Part shown: one piece after another, positions 1 through 9,371 of the stretch
Layout of the letters: the number at the start of each line of letters is the position of its first letter
How positions within the stretch are numbered: position 1 is the first letter of the stretch
Assembly: GCA_026988155.1 (NCBI GenBank)
Contig: JALSLW010000066.1
Location: forward strand, 1 to 32,520
Length of the DNA stretch: 32,520 nucleotides
From: Methylomonas sp.
GTDB lineage: Bacteria > Pseudomonadota > Gammaproteobacteria > Methylococcales > Methylomonadaceae
Direction of reading: 5' to 3'
Position numbers and translations under genes: made by a program
The notes under the pieces: generated by a model
What the model was told of the DNA's origin: nothing
The model's database searches: none
Seen by the model: only the letters and a program-made list of their open reading frames with translations

Positions 1-81
1 CTTGGGAAAGGTGATTTCTTTGTCACCCTCTGGGTGAGTGGTTTTTGGAGGTAATACCATGGCTCGGCTCAGGTGATTTAG

Positions 82-198
82 GTACTTGGGATTATAACTC
101 TATATTCAACTGATTTTTTTAGGATCATTCTTGCTACAGCGATAAAGCACAATATTGAACTATTAACGCTAGATAAAAAATTAGCAAATAAATTATAA
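82..198 (+). pseudogene. Decayed PIN-domain (VapC-type toxin) C-terminal remnant
   Basis: An open frame from 82 (preceded in frame by TAG at 79-81) to a TAA at 196-198 reads DFFRIILATAIKHN then IELLTLDKKLANKL. This is the usual end of VapC-type PIN ribonucleases: a D-x-F-x-R-I-I-L-A-x-A helix, then a hydrophobic strand ending in T-x-D, where the last acidic metal ligand sits. No start codon or N-terminal two thirds is present in the window, and no VapB antitoxin gene is seen, so this is a fragment rather than a working toxin. The family call rests on pattern only. The sequence before it (1-81) contains no recognisable gene. Confidence 0.5.
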
Positions 199-297
199 TT
201 ACTTTAACCGGTCTAGGCTTAGCGGCTGAAAGGCGGACTCATTCCCCGTTTGACTGGTGACTTATCAAGAATGATTATGCTTTGAATGGAGCACTTA

Positions 298-939
298 ATG
301 AATATATTACTAACTCCTAAAGAACTACAAGACTGCCTCCCTAATGCCACTCAAGAACAATTAGTTAAAACAGCAAACAACCTTAACAATTACATTAACA
401 CCTCAGCTATTAGAATTAATCGCTCTAACAAAAAAAAAGATGTATATAAACACCTAAACACTGCTCGAAAAAAGCTTAAAGAGGCAATTGAGGCTTTACA
501 ACTAGGGAAAGAAGGGTTTAGTCCAGAAATATACTCATTACTCATAGAGAACAAAGAAAGAGACAGGGAAAGACCAGCAACTTTAAATCAACTTGTTAAT
601 TCAATTTCTAACTGCATACCTATAGAAGAACCAAAATATATAGAAAAAAAAGAATTAGAACATCTTTTTGAAATAATGCATTTAGAGTGTGAAAAAGTTA
701 ACCCAAAACTAACATGGTATAGCCGAAATGAAGTTGAAAACAGCCATAAAGGGGCTTTCTTTTTTCTTTGTTGCCTCGTCGCTAAAAAACTAGATATTGA
801 TATTTCCAATAATACTATTCAGAGCTACCTTAGAAAAAAATCAAAAAAAAATAGAAATAAAATGAAACAAGTTTATAAGAACATAGGTGATAACGTTACA
901 CTTGCCAAACTATGGGATGAAATGGATAAGCTTAAGTAA
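298..939 (+). CDS. Hypothetical AT-rich protein, 213 aa
   Basis: I do not recognise this protein. The start at 298 is preferred over the in-frame ATG at 286 because GGAG at 287-290 then lies 7 bases upstream as a ribosome binding site. The product is highly charged and Lys/Asn-rich, with long predicted helices, a Lys/Glu-rich first half and a basic patch near residues 185-195 (RKKSKKNRNKMK). There is no signal peptide or membrane segment. A segment around residues 145-165 (SHKGAFFFLCCLVAKKLD) looks like a buried helix. Base composition is more AT-rich than the following primase operon, which suggests separate acquisition. It could be a cargo gene of the element, such as a defence or regulatory protein, but nothing in the sequence decides this. 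Confidence 0.7.
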   Translation: MNILLTPKELQDCLPNATQEQLVKTANNLNNYINTSAIRINRSNKKKDVYKHLNTARKKLKEAIEALQLGKEGFSPEIYSLLIENKERDRERPATLNQLVNSISNCIPIEEPKYIEKKELEHLFEIMHLECEKVNPKLTWYSRNEVENSHKGAFFFLCCLVAKKLDIDISNNTIQSYLRKKSKKNRNKMKQVYKNIGDNVTLAKLWDEMDKLK

Positions 940-980
940 AATGCGTAGGGTAAGTTTTTATCAATTATCCAAAAAAACAT

Positions 981-1008
981 GTGTTTTTATTTTTTTAAAA
1001 TAAAACAC
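981..1008. repeat. AT-rich inverted repeat before the alpA-like gene
   Basis: GTGTTTTTATTTT (981-993) and AAAATAAAACAC (997-1008) pair as a 12-bp stem with one bulged T and a 3-base loop. It lies 43 bases after the stop of the upstream gene and 37 bases before the AlpA-like start. It has almost no GC pairs, so it is a poor intrinsic terminator; an operator for a regulator of the element is as likely. Nearby AACATGTGTT (977-986) is a shorter overlapping near-palindrome. Confidence 0.4.
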
Positions 1009-1045
1009 ATAATAGCTAGCATCTAAATTCAACAAGGTGCTATAA

Positions 1046-1267
1046 ATGAAGACTCCAAGCCACTCCCCTTTAATTCCAACCGCAGAAGTAAAACGTCAAA
1101 CAGCTCTTTCAGTAACAAGTCTATGGCGAAAATCTAAAGACGGCTCATTCCCTTCCCCCGTGTACTTGGGTAATAAAAAGCTATGGTATCAACATCAGAT
1201 TGATAAATGGCTCGAAGACAATTTAAGCACTGCGCCTTCTCATAATAATCTGGAGGTGGCAAAATGA
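1046..1267 (+). CDS. AlpA-family regulatory protein
   Basis: A 73-residue winged-helix DNA-binding protein of the AlpA/excisionase-like family found in P4-like and other integrative elements, where members activate integrase or element genes. The order is typical: a short helix-turn-helix (ALSVTSLWRKSKDGSFPSP, about residues 19-37), the wing G-N-K-K-L-W-Y, then the terminal helix HQIDKWLEDNL. The start has a modest Shine-Dalgarno (AAGG) about 8 bases upstream. The stop codon overlaps the next gene by ATGA, so the two are probably translated together. It is the first gene of the element's plus-strand operon and follows an AT-rich inverted repeat that could be its control site. AlpA-like regulators usually sit near an integrase; none is visible here. 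Confidence 0.8.
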   Translation: MKTPSHSPLIPTAEVKRQTALSVTSLWRKSKDGSFPSPVYLGNKKLWYQHQIDKWLEDNLSTAPSHNNLEVAK

Positions 1268-1599
1268 AAGCAATTAAATTTCCAGCCGCCAATACCTTAG
1301 CTGCACGCGCCCTTTATTTAATGCTAAAAGGCCACAAAATTACACACCTTGATTTTCAATCTCATTCAGCAAGTTATAGATTATCGGCAAATATTCATAT
1401 ATTGCGTGATGACAACTGGCCTGTAAGAGACCATTGGGAACGCAAGAAAACCAGTGATAGCGAAAGAGTTGCTAAATATAAAAGATTTTACATTGAGCCT
1501 GAAGAGTTGCAGCGGTTACGAGTTGAACTAGGGGAAAGGCTGGATAAATTTATAGGGGCAGTCGAAGAGTTCGAGTGCCGCGCCACTACACGCAAATAG
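1264..1599 (+). CDS. Small winged-helix/HTH protein of the element
   Basis: A 111-residue protein whose first 60 residues resemble the small phage and element helix-turn-helix proteins that read L-x-x-G-x-x-I-T..D/E, then a recognition helix with Y-R-L-S/A-A-x-I, then L-R-D-x-x-W-P-V. Here the matching parts are LMLKGHKITHLDFQ and YRLSANIHILRDDNWPVRD. The C-terminal half (PEELQRLRVELGERLDKF) is probably a helix. A strong ribosome binding site GGAGGTGG lies at 1252-1259 and the start overlaps the upstream stop by ATGA, showing coupling with the AlpA-like gene. It is likely to bind DNA and regulate the element; the target is unknown. The family assignment comes from motif layout, not from a search. 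Confidence 0.6.
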   Translation: MKAIKFPAANTLAARALYLMLKGHKITHLDFQSHSASYRLSANIHILRDDNWPVRDHWERKKTSDSERVAKYKRFYIEPEELQRLRVELGERLDKFIGAVEEFECRATTRK

Positions 1600-1609
1600 G
1601 GGCGCAGCC

Positions 1610-1909
1610 ATGAAGAATAACAAACTACAGGCAGATTATATCAAACACTCAATAACTCCGTTAGATTATTACAGGCATGAATTGCCAGATGCAGCACTTA
1701 AAAAACACGGCTGGAATGATGGAGGGTTATGCCCTTTTCATGCAGATAATAAGAAAGGTTCTTTCCGTGTAAACATAGAGACAGGGGCTTATAAATGCTT
1801 TGCTTGTGACGCTTCAGGCGGTGACATTATCGGCTTTACTATGGCATTGCATAGTTTATGTTTTGTAGAAGCTACATCCCAGTTAGCAGATGATTGGGGG
1901 GTTTATTAA
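1610..1909 (+). CDS. CHC2-type zinc-finger primase subunit (split primase)
   Basis: A 99-residue protein that consists of little more than a DnaG-type CHC2 zinc-binding domain. The zinc ligands are C41, H44, C63 and C66 (CPFH and CFAC), followed by G-G-D-I-I-G-F, the usual end of the fold. In DnaG primases this domain recognises the template; here the catalytic Toprim domain lies on the next gene. The stop TAA (1907-1909) shares one base with the next ATG (TAATG), so the two halves are translationally coupled and probably work as one primase for element replication. A purine-rich GGGGCGCAG precedes the start. The N-terminal segment DYYRHELPD is the usual lead-in of this domain. Confidence 0.85.
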   Translation: MKNNKLQADYIKHSITPLDYYRHELPDAALKKHGWNDGGLCPFHADNKKGSFRVNIETGAYKCFACDASGGDIIGFTMALHSLCFVEATSQLADDWGVY

Positions 1910-4095
1910 TGAGCATCCCAAAAAACTACAATGGCAAACAATTAATAGCTAGCTGGACTTACTATGCTATGGATGGCGTACCCCTAGGGGTTGTGGCGCG
2001 TTATCAAAACGGTACAGATAAAAAGGACATTGTGCCATTTTTTAAGGGTAGTGAAGAAAATTGGCAAGCAGGTATAGACATAACCCCACGCCCGTTATAT
2101 GGGCAGGAAAAATTAGCTAGCCATAATAAAGATAAGGCTGTATTTATTGTTGAAGGTGAAAAAACAGCGTCTGCCATGCAGAGTATAGGTTGCACAGCAG
2201 TTACAAGCATAGGAGGCTCTAAAGCAGCAAATAAAGCAGACTGGACACCATTATCAGGCTTTAAAATAGTCTACTTGTTACCTGATAATGATGAAGCTGG
2301 AGAGGGCTATATTAAGGATGTTTATCAAGAAATATCCCAATTACAAGAACCCCCAACTATAAAAATTCTACGTTTTGCAGAATTGGGAAAAGCTGGGGAT
2401 ATAGTCGATTGGATACAAGGGTTAATTAATGATTGGGATGGTTACGCGCCTATTGATAAATCATTACATAAAAGTATAAGGGAAAATCTTAAAGAAAAAC
2501 TGAAAGAGGCTGAGCTAATACCTGAAGATTGGAGTTTAGCGGGTTTAGCTGGTGCAGGGGTAGCGTGTTTTGATAAAAAAATACCAAATGAGATAAAAAC
2601 AAAAATACCGCCCGTCCCTAATCTATCGGTAGATTTAATTCCACAGCCTTATCAAGCATGGCTGGAAGATGTAAGTCATAGGATGCAAACGCCCCCAGAT
2701 TTTGCCACTGTATCGGCTTTAGTAATAACGGGTTCTATTATTGGCTCAGGCTGTAGCATTAAGCCTAAAGCAAAAGACGGCTGGGAAGTTATTCCTAATA
2801 TATGGGGGGCTTGTATTGGCCGCCCGTCCGTTGTCTTAAAAAGTCCATCAATGAAAGAACCTATGCAATTGCTGGAAAAATTACAGGCCAAGTATGGTGA
2901 GCAATTCGAACAGGAACAGCTAGGGGCTGGGTTTGATAATATTGCGCATGAAGCCAAACTGAAAGATATTAAGGATAGGACAGGCAAAGTGGCCAAAGGC
3001 AATGGAAAGGATAGCGTTATAAAAGCTGATGATATGACTGTATTGAAGGAAAGTTATATTGAAGCAGAAATGGACGCGCCACAAAAGCCAGTAAGGCGAC
3101 TATTTAAAACCAATGAAACCAGTGTTCAGTCTATGACGGTCATTCAAAATGAAAACCCCCGTGGTGTGTTAACTTTCAGAGATGAATTAACAGGATTATT
3201 TGTTAAATGGGACAGGGAAGATGGCGCAGATGAACGCGCTTATTTCCTTGAGGGCTGGAATGGTGATGGCAGTTATACTGATGTAAAAATAGGGAGAGGC
3301 TTAACCGAAGCTAAAAACATTAGTTTAAGCCTATTAGGCGGCATACAGCCAGACAAGCTAAAGCGTTATCTGTATCAAGCTATGAAAGGCAATAATGATG
3401 GGTTAATGCAACGCTTACAGGTAGCTGTTTGGCCTGATGAGCCTAAAGACTGGGAAAATGTGAACATATATCCAGACAAGGACGCGAAACAGCGCGCCTA
3501 TGAAATAATGGAAGCATTAGCAGATATGGACTTCACTCAATACGGTGCAGAACAGGGAGAATATGATGAGCGGCCTTATTATCATTTTAGTGAGGCTGGC
3601 CAAGCTGTATTTAATGAATGGCTGGAAGATTTACAAAAGGTAAAAATCAAACAGGAAGATAACCCGTTAATGGTTGAGCATTTTGGAAAATACCGTTCAC
3701 TAATGCCTAGCTTGGCTCTTATCTTTCATTTAATCGATATGGCAGGTGGGAAGCCAGCTGGGGCAGTGTCAGAACAAGCCGCCAAGCTATCAGTTAAATG
3801 GTGTGAATATTTAGAATCCCATGCAAGGCGTATTTATACAATGACAGAAAGCCCAGAATATGAGGCAGCTATAAAGCTATCAGAAAAAATTAAAGCAGGA
3901 AAGCTACCTAATCCGTTTACTATCAAAAAGGTCTATGACAAAGGCTGGCATGGATTAAAAGATAAAGCTGAGGTTCAGGCCGCTTGTGATGTTTTGATAG
4001 ATGAAAACTGGTTAATGATAAGCAGAAAACCCAAAGAAACAAGTGGTAGGCCTCCATTGCCTGATTACAATATCAACTTAGCTGGTACGGGGTAG
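1909..4095 (+). CDS. Toprim/DUF3987 primase-helicase
   Basis: A 728-residue replication protein of the kind found in plasmids, satellites and genomic islands. Residues about 75-145 form a Toprim domain: VEGEKTA with the catalytic Glu near 82 and LLPDNDEAG with the metal-binding aspartates at 126 and 128. Residues about 245-650 match the DUF3987 helicase-like family, with a Walker A-like loop GRPSVVLKSP at 304-313 and a Walker B-like FRDELTGLF further on. The C-terminal 100 residues (after about 640) look like a small DNA-binding module. The start is placed at ATG 1909, 7 bases after GGGGGG, rather than at the in-frame TTG at 1894. It overlaps the zinc-finger gene by one base. It should unwind and prime the element's DNA. 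Confidence 0.85.
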   Translation: MSIPKNYNGKQLIASWTYYAMDGVPLGVVARYQNGTDKKDIVPFFKGSEENWQAGIDITPRPLYGQEKLASHNKDKAVFIVEGEKTASAMQSIGCTAVTSIGGSKAANKADWTPLSGFKIVYLLPDNDEAGEGYIKDVYQEISQLQEPPTIKILRFAELGKAGDIVDWIQGLINDWDGYAPIDKSLHKSIRENLKEKLKEAELIPEDWSLAGLAGAGVACFDKKIPNEIKTKIPPVPNLSVDLIPQPYQAWLEDVSHRMQTPPDFATVSALVITGSIIGSGCSIKPKAKDGWEVIPNIWGACIGRPSVVLKSPSMKEPMQLLEKLQAKYGEQFEQEQLGAGFDNIAHEAKLKDIKDRTGKVAKGNGKDSVIKADDMTVLKESYIEAEMDAPQKPVRRLFKTNETSVQSMTVIQNENPRGVLTFRDELTGLFVKWDREDGADERAYFLEGWNGDGSYTDVKIGRGLTEAKNISLSLLGGIQPDKLKRYLYQAMKGNNDGLMQRLQVAVWPDEPKDWENVNIYPDKDAKQRAYEIMEALADMDFTQYGAEQGEYDERPYYHFSEAGQAVFNEWLEDLQKVKIKQEDNPLMVEHFGKYRSLMPSLALIFHLIDMAGGKPAGAVSEQAAKLSVKWCEYLESHARRIYTMTESPEYEAAIKLSEKIKAGKLPNPFTIKKVYDKGWHGLKDKAEVQAACDVLIDENWLMISRKPKETSGRPPLPDYNINLAGTG

Positions 4096-4297
4096 GCGTA
4101 TTTTGAAAAAAAGCTTAAACGTAAAACACTACAAACAGACTTGGAGGCAGGAATGAAAACAGGGTAATTAAACCTAAGGGAAAAACGGGACATTAAGCAT
4201 AAGCTAAAAACACCCATACAGGTAATAAAGTTGCTTTAATGCAAGCACCGGCATTACACAGCATTAAATAATAATCTGATAGCAGGACTAAAACAGC

Positions 4298-4690
4298 ATG
4301 AGCAAATTTGAAAAAGGCAAAAGTGGCAATCCTTCAGGGCGACCCAAAAGCGACACAGCAAACCTAAAGCCCCTTTTGGCCAAGCATGGTAAGAATGTAT
4401 TGCAAAAGGTTTTTGATGCAGCCCTAAGTGGCGAGTTAACAGCCTGTAAGCTTATATTAGACAGGCTTTATCCTCCAATCAAGGCACAATCCGCCACCGT
4501 CAATATAGAAGCTAAAGAAACGCTTACAGAACAAGGGCAGGCAGTCATTGCAAGCACGCTTGATGGAAGCATTGCCCCTGACATTGCACAAATGATAATG
4601 AACGGGCTGGCTAATCAGGCAAAATTGATTGAAACAACAGAATTGATTGAACGCATAGAGGCTTTAGAAAATGCTAAAGAAACGAATTGA
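4298..4690 (+). CDS. DUF5681 domain protein
   Basis: A 130-residue soluble protein that begins with the DUF5681 signature: F-E-K-G-K-S-G-N-P-S-G-R-P-K (residues 4-17). Proteins with this start are common in phages and integrative elements and are sometimes found beside terminase genes, but their role is not settled. Residues 25-60 (LKPLLAKHGKNVLQKVFDAA) and the C-terminal 30 residues are predicted helices. It lies 202 bases after the primase-helicase gene; that gap holds no gene I can support beyond a 4-codon frame at 4153-4167 (MKTG) and no clear terminator. It overlaps the next small gene by 20 bases. AGCAGGA about 12 bases upstream is a plausible ribosome binding site. Confidence 0.75.
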   Translation: MSKFEKGKSGNPSGRPKSDTANLKPLLAKHGKNVLQKVFDAALSGELTACKLILDRLYPPIKAQSATVNIEAKETLTEQGQAVIASTLDGSIAPDIAQMIMNGLANQAKLIETTELIERIEALENAKETN

Positions 4691-4829
4691 ACAGCTTGAA
4701 CAGAAAAGCAAGAATAAAACCAAGGAATATAAAAACTTTAATGCGTTTTATGAGGACGTAAAAAAAAGTGACTGTAGCTTTAACCGTTTTTATGCTGAAG
4801 AAGATATTCAGAGAACACTTAAAGATTAA
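4671..4829 (+). CDS. Small charged hypothetical protein, 52 aa
   Basis: A 52-residue frame starts inside the end of the DUF5681 gene and runs to TAA at 4827-4829. The product begins with a Lys/Glu/Gln-rich helix (LKKRIEQLEQKSKNKTKEYK) and ends in an aromatic, acidic part. Overlapping starts of this type are usual in such elements, which is the main reason to accept it. I see no family match. The remaining 175 bases to the tRNA contain no other gene. Confidence 0.5.
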   Translation: MLKKRIEQLEQKSKNKTKEYKNFNAFYEDVKKSDCSFNRFYAEEDIQRTLKD

Positions 4830-4910
4830 GGCATATTATCAGCCAATTCCCCAAAATCTTGGTTAAAAAAAACCGTCACAACTACCGATAGGAAAAACTT
4901 ATTTTAAGAT

Positions 4911-4948
4911 GGGTACCCAAAACCTGTTTTTAGCCAGAATTTTAGCCA
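4911..4948. other. Possible attachment-region repeats beside tRNA-Pro
   Basis: A perfect 8-bp palindrome GGGTACCC (4911-4918) is followed by two direct copies of TTTTAGCCA at 4928-4936 and 4940-4948, 12 bp apart start to start. The group lies about 57 bp from the 3' end of tRNA-Pro. Short direct repeats at this distance from a tRNA attachment core are what arm-type binding sites of tyrosine integrases look like. The integrase itself is not visible, so this is inference from position and repeat spacing only. Confidence 0.3.
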
Positions 4949-5004
4949 CAGCGTTTTTAATACATTTTACAAATCTTCAATTCTCTCCAACCAACTGAAT
5001 TAAT

Positions 5005-5081
5005 TGGTCGGGACGGCGGGATTCGAACCCACGACCCCTACACCCCCAGTATAGTGCGCTACCAAACTGCGCTACGCCCCG
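5005..5081 (-). tRNA. tRNA-Pro (GGG)
   Basis: The minus strand folds into a full cloverleaf: acceptor CGGGGCG pairs with CGTCCCG, D stem GCGC/GCGC, anticodon stem CTATA/TGTAG with loop CTGGGGG (anticodon GGG), T stem GTGGG/CCCGC with TTCGAAT loop, and an encoded 3' CCA. The gene follows the ihfA/MerR end of the translation operon, as in many Gammaproteobacteria. Its 3' end forms the border with the accessory element. Confidence 0.97.
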
Positions 5082-5194
5082 AGAATTAAATAACCCTACT
5101 TGAACAGCCAATGAATACCGACTGCATAAAAAAATATAATTCTACAATATATGACGCTCTTTTGATAGCTCCAAATTTTGCAAAAAATACTGTT

Positions 5195-5548
5195 TTATTT
5201 TAATAACTCTAAGATATCTTCTAGCTCACCTATAACCTGATGTACTAATTGCTTAGTCCGAGTCGAATCCTCTTTCGCATCATCACTAGCCAAGTGAGAT
5301 CTCGCACCACCAATTGTATAACCTTGTTCGTATAATAATGAACGAATTTGGCGAATCATCAAAACATCATGACGTTGATAATAACGGCGATTACCACGTC
5401 TTTTAACGGGATTTAAATCTTTAAACTCCTGCTCCCAATAACGGAGCACATGGGGTTTAACACCGCAGAGTTCACTTACCTCGCCTATAGTAAAATATCT
5501 CTTTGCCGGTATGGCTGGCAGTTCATTATTATTACTTGGCTCCAGCAT
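5195..5548 (-). CDS. MerR-family regulator downstream of ihfA
   Basis: A 117-residue MerR-type transcription regulator. Residues about 18-85 form the winged helix: [20 protein letters not shown], then W-E-Q-E-F and the wing [10 protein letters not shown] helix follows ([20 protein letters not shown]) and a short C-terminal dimerisation helix rich in Glu and Leu. There is no metal-binding Cys set, so it is not a metal sensor of the classical kind. A short MerR homologue at exactly this place, after pheT-ihfA, is conserved in many Gammaproteobacteria; its target is not known to me. The start overlaps the ihfA end by 17 bases, so it is translated as part of that operon. Confidence 0.88.
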   Translation of the reverse strand: MLEPSNNNELPAIPAKRYFTIGEVSELCGVKPHVLRYWEQEFKDLNPVKRRGNRRYYQRHDVLMIRQIRSLLYEQGYTIGGARSHLASDDAKEDSTRTKQLVHQVIGELEDILELLK

Positions 5549-5828
5549 ATTGCTCTACCCTTGCTTTGAGTTTTTGACCAGACCTAAACGTTACTACCCG
5601 TCGCGCTGAAATAGGTATTTCTTCACCTGTTTTAGGGTTTCTTCCCGGCCTACTGCTTTTATCTCTTAATTCAAACTTTCCAAACCCAGATATTTTGACT
5701 TGTTCACCTTTTTCTAAAGAGCTTTTAATCTCTTCAAAAAATAATTCAATCATTTCTTTAGCTTCGCGTTTATTTAATCCAAGCTCATCAAATAGACGTT
5801 CCGCAAAATCAGCCTTTGTTAATGCCAT
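5532..5828 (-). CDS. ihfA: Integration host factor subunit alpha
   Basis: A 98-residue member of the HU/IHF family, one residue shorter than the E. coli protein. It forms a heterodimer with IhfB, bends DNA sharply and shapes promoters, recombination sites and replication origins. Visible signatures are the N-terminal [17 protein letters not shown] helix, the core [20 protein letters not shown] and the DNA-inserting arm with the Pro of GRNP, followed by [18 protein letters not shown] about 9 bases upstream is the ribosome binding site. It starts 5 bases after the pheT stop and is cotranscribed with it, the standard arrangement in this group. Confidence 0.97.
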   Translation of the reverse strand: MALTKADFAERLFDELGLNKREAKEMIELFFEEIKSSLEKGEQVKISGFGKFELRDKSSRPGRNPKTGEEIPISARRVVTFRSGQKLKARVEQYAGAK

Positions 5829-5833
5829 TTCAA

Positions 5834-8209
5834 TTAGTCCCTAAGTTTTGCATTGATAGTGATACTTAACGCTTCTAATACTTTATTAAATATAGCATCA
5901 ATTTCAGAATCTGTTAATGTTTGTGCTGAATCTTGTAAAATTAAACTCAAAGCAACACTTTTATAGCCTCGTTCAACGCCTTCACCTCGATAAATATCGA
6001 AGATTTGTACGTCTTTTATATTTTTTTCATTACAGCCATTTATGCTACTGATTATTTCAGCCACCATAGTCTTTTCTTCGACCAGCAACGCCATATCTCT
6101 TCGCACTGATGGAAATTTTGAAAGTACTTCAAATTTTGGCACTGATTTTTTGAAAACTTTCCCTTGATCTAACTCAAAAAGAAATACAGGCGTTTCAAAA
6201 CCTAATTTCTTTTCTAATGTCGGATGCAACATCCCCATAACACCGATTAACTGGCCATCAGCGGTTAAAATATCGGCAGATTGCCCCGGATGTAAAGCTG
6301 GATGTTTAGAGCTTATAAACTGTGCGTCAATATCACTAAAATGAAACAATGCCTCTAAATCACCTTTCACGTCGAAAAAATTAACTTTTCTGCTTTTCTC
6401 AGACCAAGTCTCTGGAGTCAAATCTCCCAACACCAAGCCAGACAGCATTTTTTGCTGTACAGTTTCACTATTTTTAATGATAAAACGCAACCCCGTTTCA
6501 AATAGCCGGACTCTGTTTTGCTGACGCTTAGTATTATATAGAGCAGCATTTAACAATCCACACCACAATGTAGTGCGCATCACTGACAATTCAGAAGAAA
6601 TCGGGTTTTTTAATCGAATGAATTCATCATTTGGTGCAATGATCTGCTGAATTTCCTCATCCACAAAGCTATAGGTAATGGCTTCCTGATATCCTCTATC
6701 AACAAACAGATCCTCCACCCTGGCAATCGGAAGAACTTCTTCTTCGGCTTTACCAAGTTCTGATCGCATCAATAGACTGCTATTGGGCAAATTGTTATAG
6801 CCATATATGCGCCCTATTTCTTCCAATAAATCCGCTTCAATTTCAATATCAAAACGAAAGCCTGGAGGGGTAATATCCCAGCCTTCAGAGTGTGCATCAA
6901 CTTGCATGCCCAATCCTTCAAAAATCTTGCTAACTTCTGAATCAGCCATGCTAATGCCTAAGACTTTTTCTATGCGGTTTTGTCTGATATTTACTGCATT
7001 TCTTTTCGGCAAGCTTGCTGCTGTAGTCTCTTCGGTAATTGGCCCTATACTACCACCTGTAATTTCAACGATTAATTGAGTAGCACGGTCAATGGCTCTT
7101 TCCTGCAAACTAAAATCCACCCCCCTTTCAAAACGATGAGATGAATCTGTATGTAACCCAAAGCTACGCGCTTTGCCTGCAATGGCAACGGGTGTAAAGA
7201 AAGCACACTCAAGAAAAATATCTTTTGTCTGATCGTTAACTGCAGTAGATTCACCGCCCATCACGCCAGCTAATGCCAAAACCTGTTTTTCATCAGCAAT
7301 AACTAAAGCCTCACCATCTAACTTGATAGATTGCTCATTTAATAAAGTTAATTCTTCACCTTCTTCACCAATTCTTACGGTGACTGAACCTGTTAATTTC
7401 TCAGCATCAAAGGCATGTAATGGCTGACCTAATTCTAGCAGCACGTAATTAGTTACATCTACGATAGGTCCTAAACTTCTAATGCCAGAACGCCTTAAAT
7501 TTTCCTGCATCCAAAGAGGAGTTTTTGCATTTGGATTGACATTTTTGATTAATCGTCCCAAATATCTAGGACAGGCTTCTTTTTCTTCAACAGAAACGCT
7601 GACAACTGAATCATGAGTTATTTCTACAGGAGTAACTTTTACAAGACTCCATTCCATTTGATTCAATACAGCAATTTCTCGCGCTACTCCTTCCACACTC
7701 AAACAGTCTGCGCGGTTAGGCGTTAAATCCAATTCTATTATTTTATCATTTAAAGAGAGGTATTCTCGTATATCTGTACCTACTGGCGCATCTTCAAACA
7801 ACTCCATCAAGCCATTTGCATCGGCAGCAAGGCCCAATTCCTTTTCCGAACACAGCATGCCCAGTGATAATTCACCACGCAGCTTTGATTGTTTAATTTT
7901 AAAATTACCTGGCAACACAGCACCGACCAAAGCAGCCGGTATCTTTAGCCCTACTCTTACATTACTTGCTCCGCAAACGATTTGTATGGGTTCAGCCTCT
8001 CCGACAGCAACCTGGCAAACTTTTAACTTGTCAGCATTAGAGTGCTGATCCATAGAAATAACTTTGCCGACCACTACGCCTGTAAATTCAGCAGCAACGG
8101 GTTCTACCGAATCAACTTCCAAGCCAGCCATTGTCAGCTGTTCTACAAGCTCTTCGGTACTAACAGGTGGATTAACTAGCTCTCTTAACCAAGCTTCACT
8201 GATTTGCAT
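5834..8209 (-). CDS. pheT: Phenylalanyl-tRNA synthetase beta subunit
   Basis: A 791-residue beta chain of the cytoplasmic alpha2-beta2 enzyme that charges tRNA-Phe. Domains in order: an EMAP-like tRNA-binding domain (about 39-148, with [20 protein letters not shown]), B3/B4 editing domain (about 210-370), B5 DNA-binding-like domain (about 400-475), a catalytic-like core and the C-terminal FDX-ACB anticodon-binding domain (from about 698). Length is close to E. coli PheT (795). GAGGCAG upstream of ATG 8209 sets the start. It lies 13 bases after pheS and 5 bases before ihfA, so the three are one operon. Confidence 0.97.
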   Translation of the reverse strand: MQISEAWLRELVNPPVSTEELVEQLTMAGLEVDSVEPVAAEFTGVVVGKVISMDQHSNADKLKVCQVAVGEAEPIQIVCGASNVRVGLKIPAALVGAVLPGNFKIKQSKLRGELSLGMLCSEKELGLAADANGLMELFEDAPVGTDIREYLSLNDKIIELDLTPNRADCLSVEGVAREIAVLNQMEWSLVKVTPVEITHDSVVSVSVEEKEACPRYLGRLIKNVNPNAKTPLWMQENLRRSGIRSLGPIVDVTNYVLLELGQPLHAFDAEKLTGSVTVRIGEEGEELTLLNEQSIKLDGEALVIADEKQVLALAGVMGGESTAVNDQTKDIFLECAFFTPVAIAGKARSFGLHTDSSHRFERGVDFSLQERAIDRATQLIVEITGGSIGPITEETTAASLPKRNAVNIRQNRIEKVLGISMADSEVSKIFEGLGMQVDAHSEGWDITPPGFRFDIEIEADLLEEIGRIYGYNNLPNSSLLMRSELGKAEEEVLPIARVEDLFVDRGYQEAITYSFVDEEIQQIIAPNDEFIRLKNPISSELSVMRTTLWCGLLNAALYNTKRQQNRVRLFETGLRFIIKNSETVQQKMLSGLVLGDLTPETWSEKSRKVNFFDVKGDLEALFHFSDIDAQFISSKHPALHPGQSADILTADGQLIGVMGMLHPTLEKKLGFETPVFLFELDQGKVFKKSVPKFEVLSKFPSVRRDMALLVEEKTMVAEIISSINGCNEKNIKDVQIFDIYRGEGVERGYKSVALSLILQDSAQTLTDSEIDAIFNKVLEALSITINAKLRD

Positions 8210-8222
8210 AATTCTGCCTCAG

Positions 8223-9245
<1,023 letters not shown>

Positions 9246-9280
9246 TCAGCTCACTATTGTAGTATTTGATGAAAAAAAAG

Positions 9281-9355
9281 TCAGAAAAAATGATGTTTAA
9301 TAATCTCAAACACAGCGAACATTTTCATCGCTACGCTTAATTTCTGCTTATTCAT
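9281..9355 (-). promoter_or_regulatory. Possible phe leader peptide upstream of pheS
   Basis: A 24-codon frame runs from ATG 9355 to TGA 9281-9283 and reads MNKQKLSVAMKM then FAVFEIIKHHFF, with four Phe codons including two just before the stop. A run of eight T residues follows at once on the minus strand. pheST is controlled by attenuation through a Phe-rich leader peptide (PheM) in E. coli, so position and content are suggestive. Against this, no Shine-Dalgarno precedes the ATG and I see no GC-rich hairpin directly before the T run. Confidence 0.3.
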
Positions 9356-9371
9356 GTTATTAGAGGAGTGA

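Larger units (their letters stand above)
199..5004. mobile_element. Integrase-less accessory element next to tRNA-Pro
   Basis: This stretch carries genes typical of small integrative elements (AlpA-like regulator, small HTH protein, CHC2 zinc-finger primase, Toprim/DUF3987 primase-helicase, DUF5681 protein). It ends at the 3' end of a tRNA gene, a classic attachment site for tyrosine integrases. The gene at its left end is clearly more AT-rich than the chromosomal genes to the right. No integrase, excisionase, capsid, terminase or relaxase gene is visible, and no second copy of the tRNA 3' end was found between 1 and 4900, so the left border is not defined; it may lie outside the window. The boundaries given are therefore approximate and the element could be decayed or a satellite that relies on a helper. 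Confidence 0.45.

Noticed and set aside
1-57. Open frame ending in GDFFVTLWVSGFWR, with small hairpins (CACCCTCTGGGTG)
   Set aside because: Too short, no start visible and no recognisable family; the hairpin lacks a convincing T run.
2676-3002. Minus-strand open frame of 108 codons inside the DUF3987 gene
   Set aside because: Shadow of the primase-helicase gene; composition and content follow the opposite codons.
4153-4167. ATG AAA ACA GGG TAA after GGAGG
   Set aside because: A four-residue frame with a good ribosome binding site is not enough to call a gene or leader.
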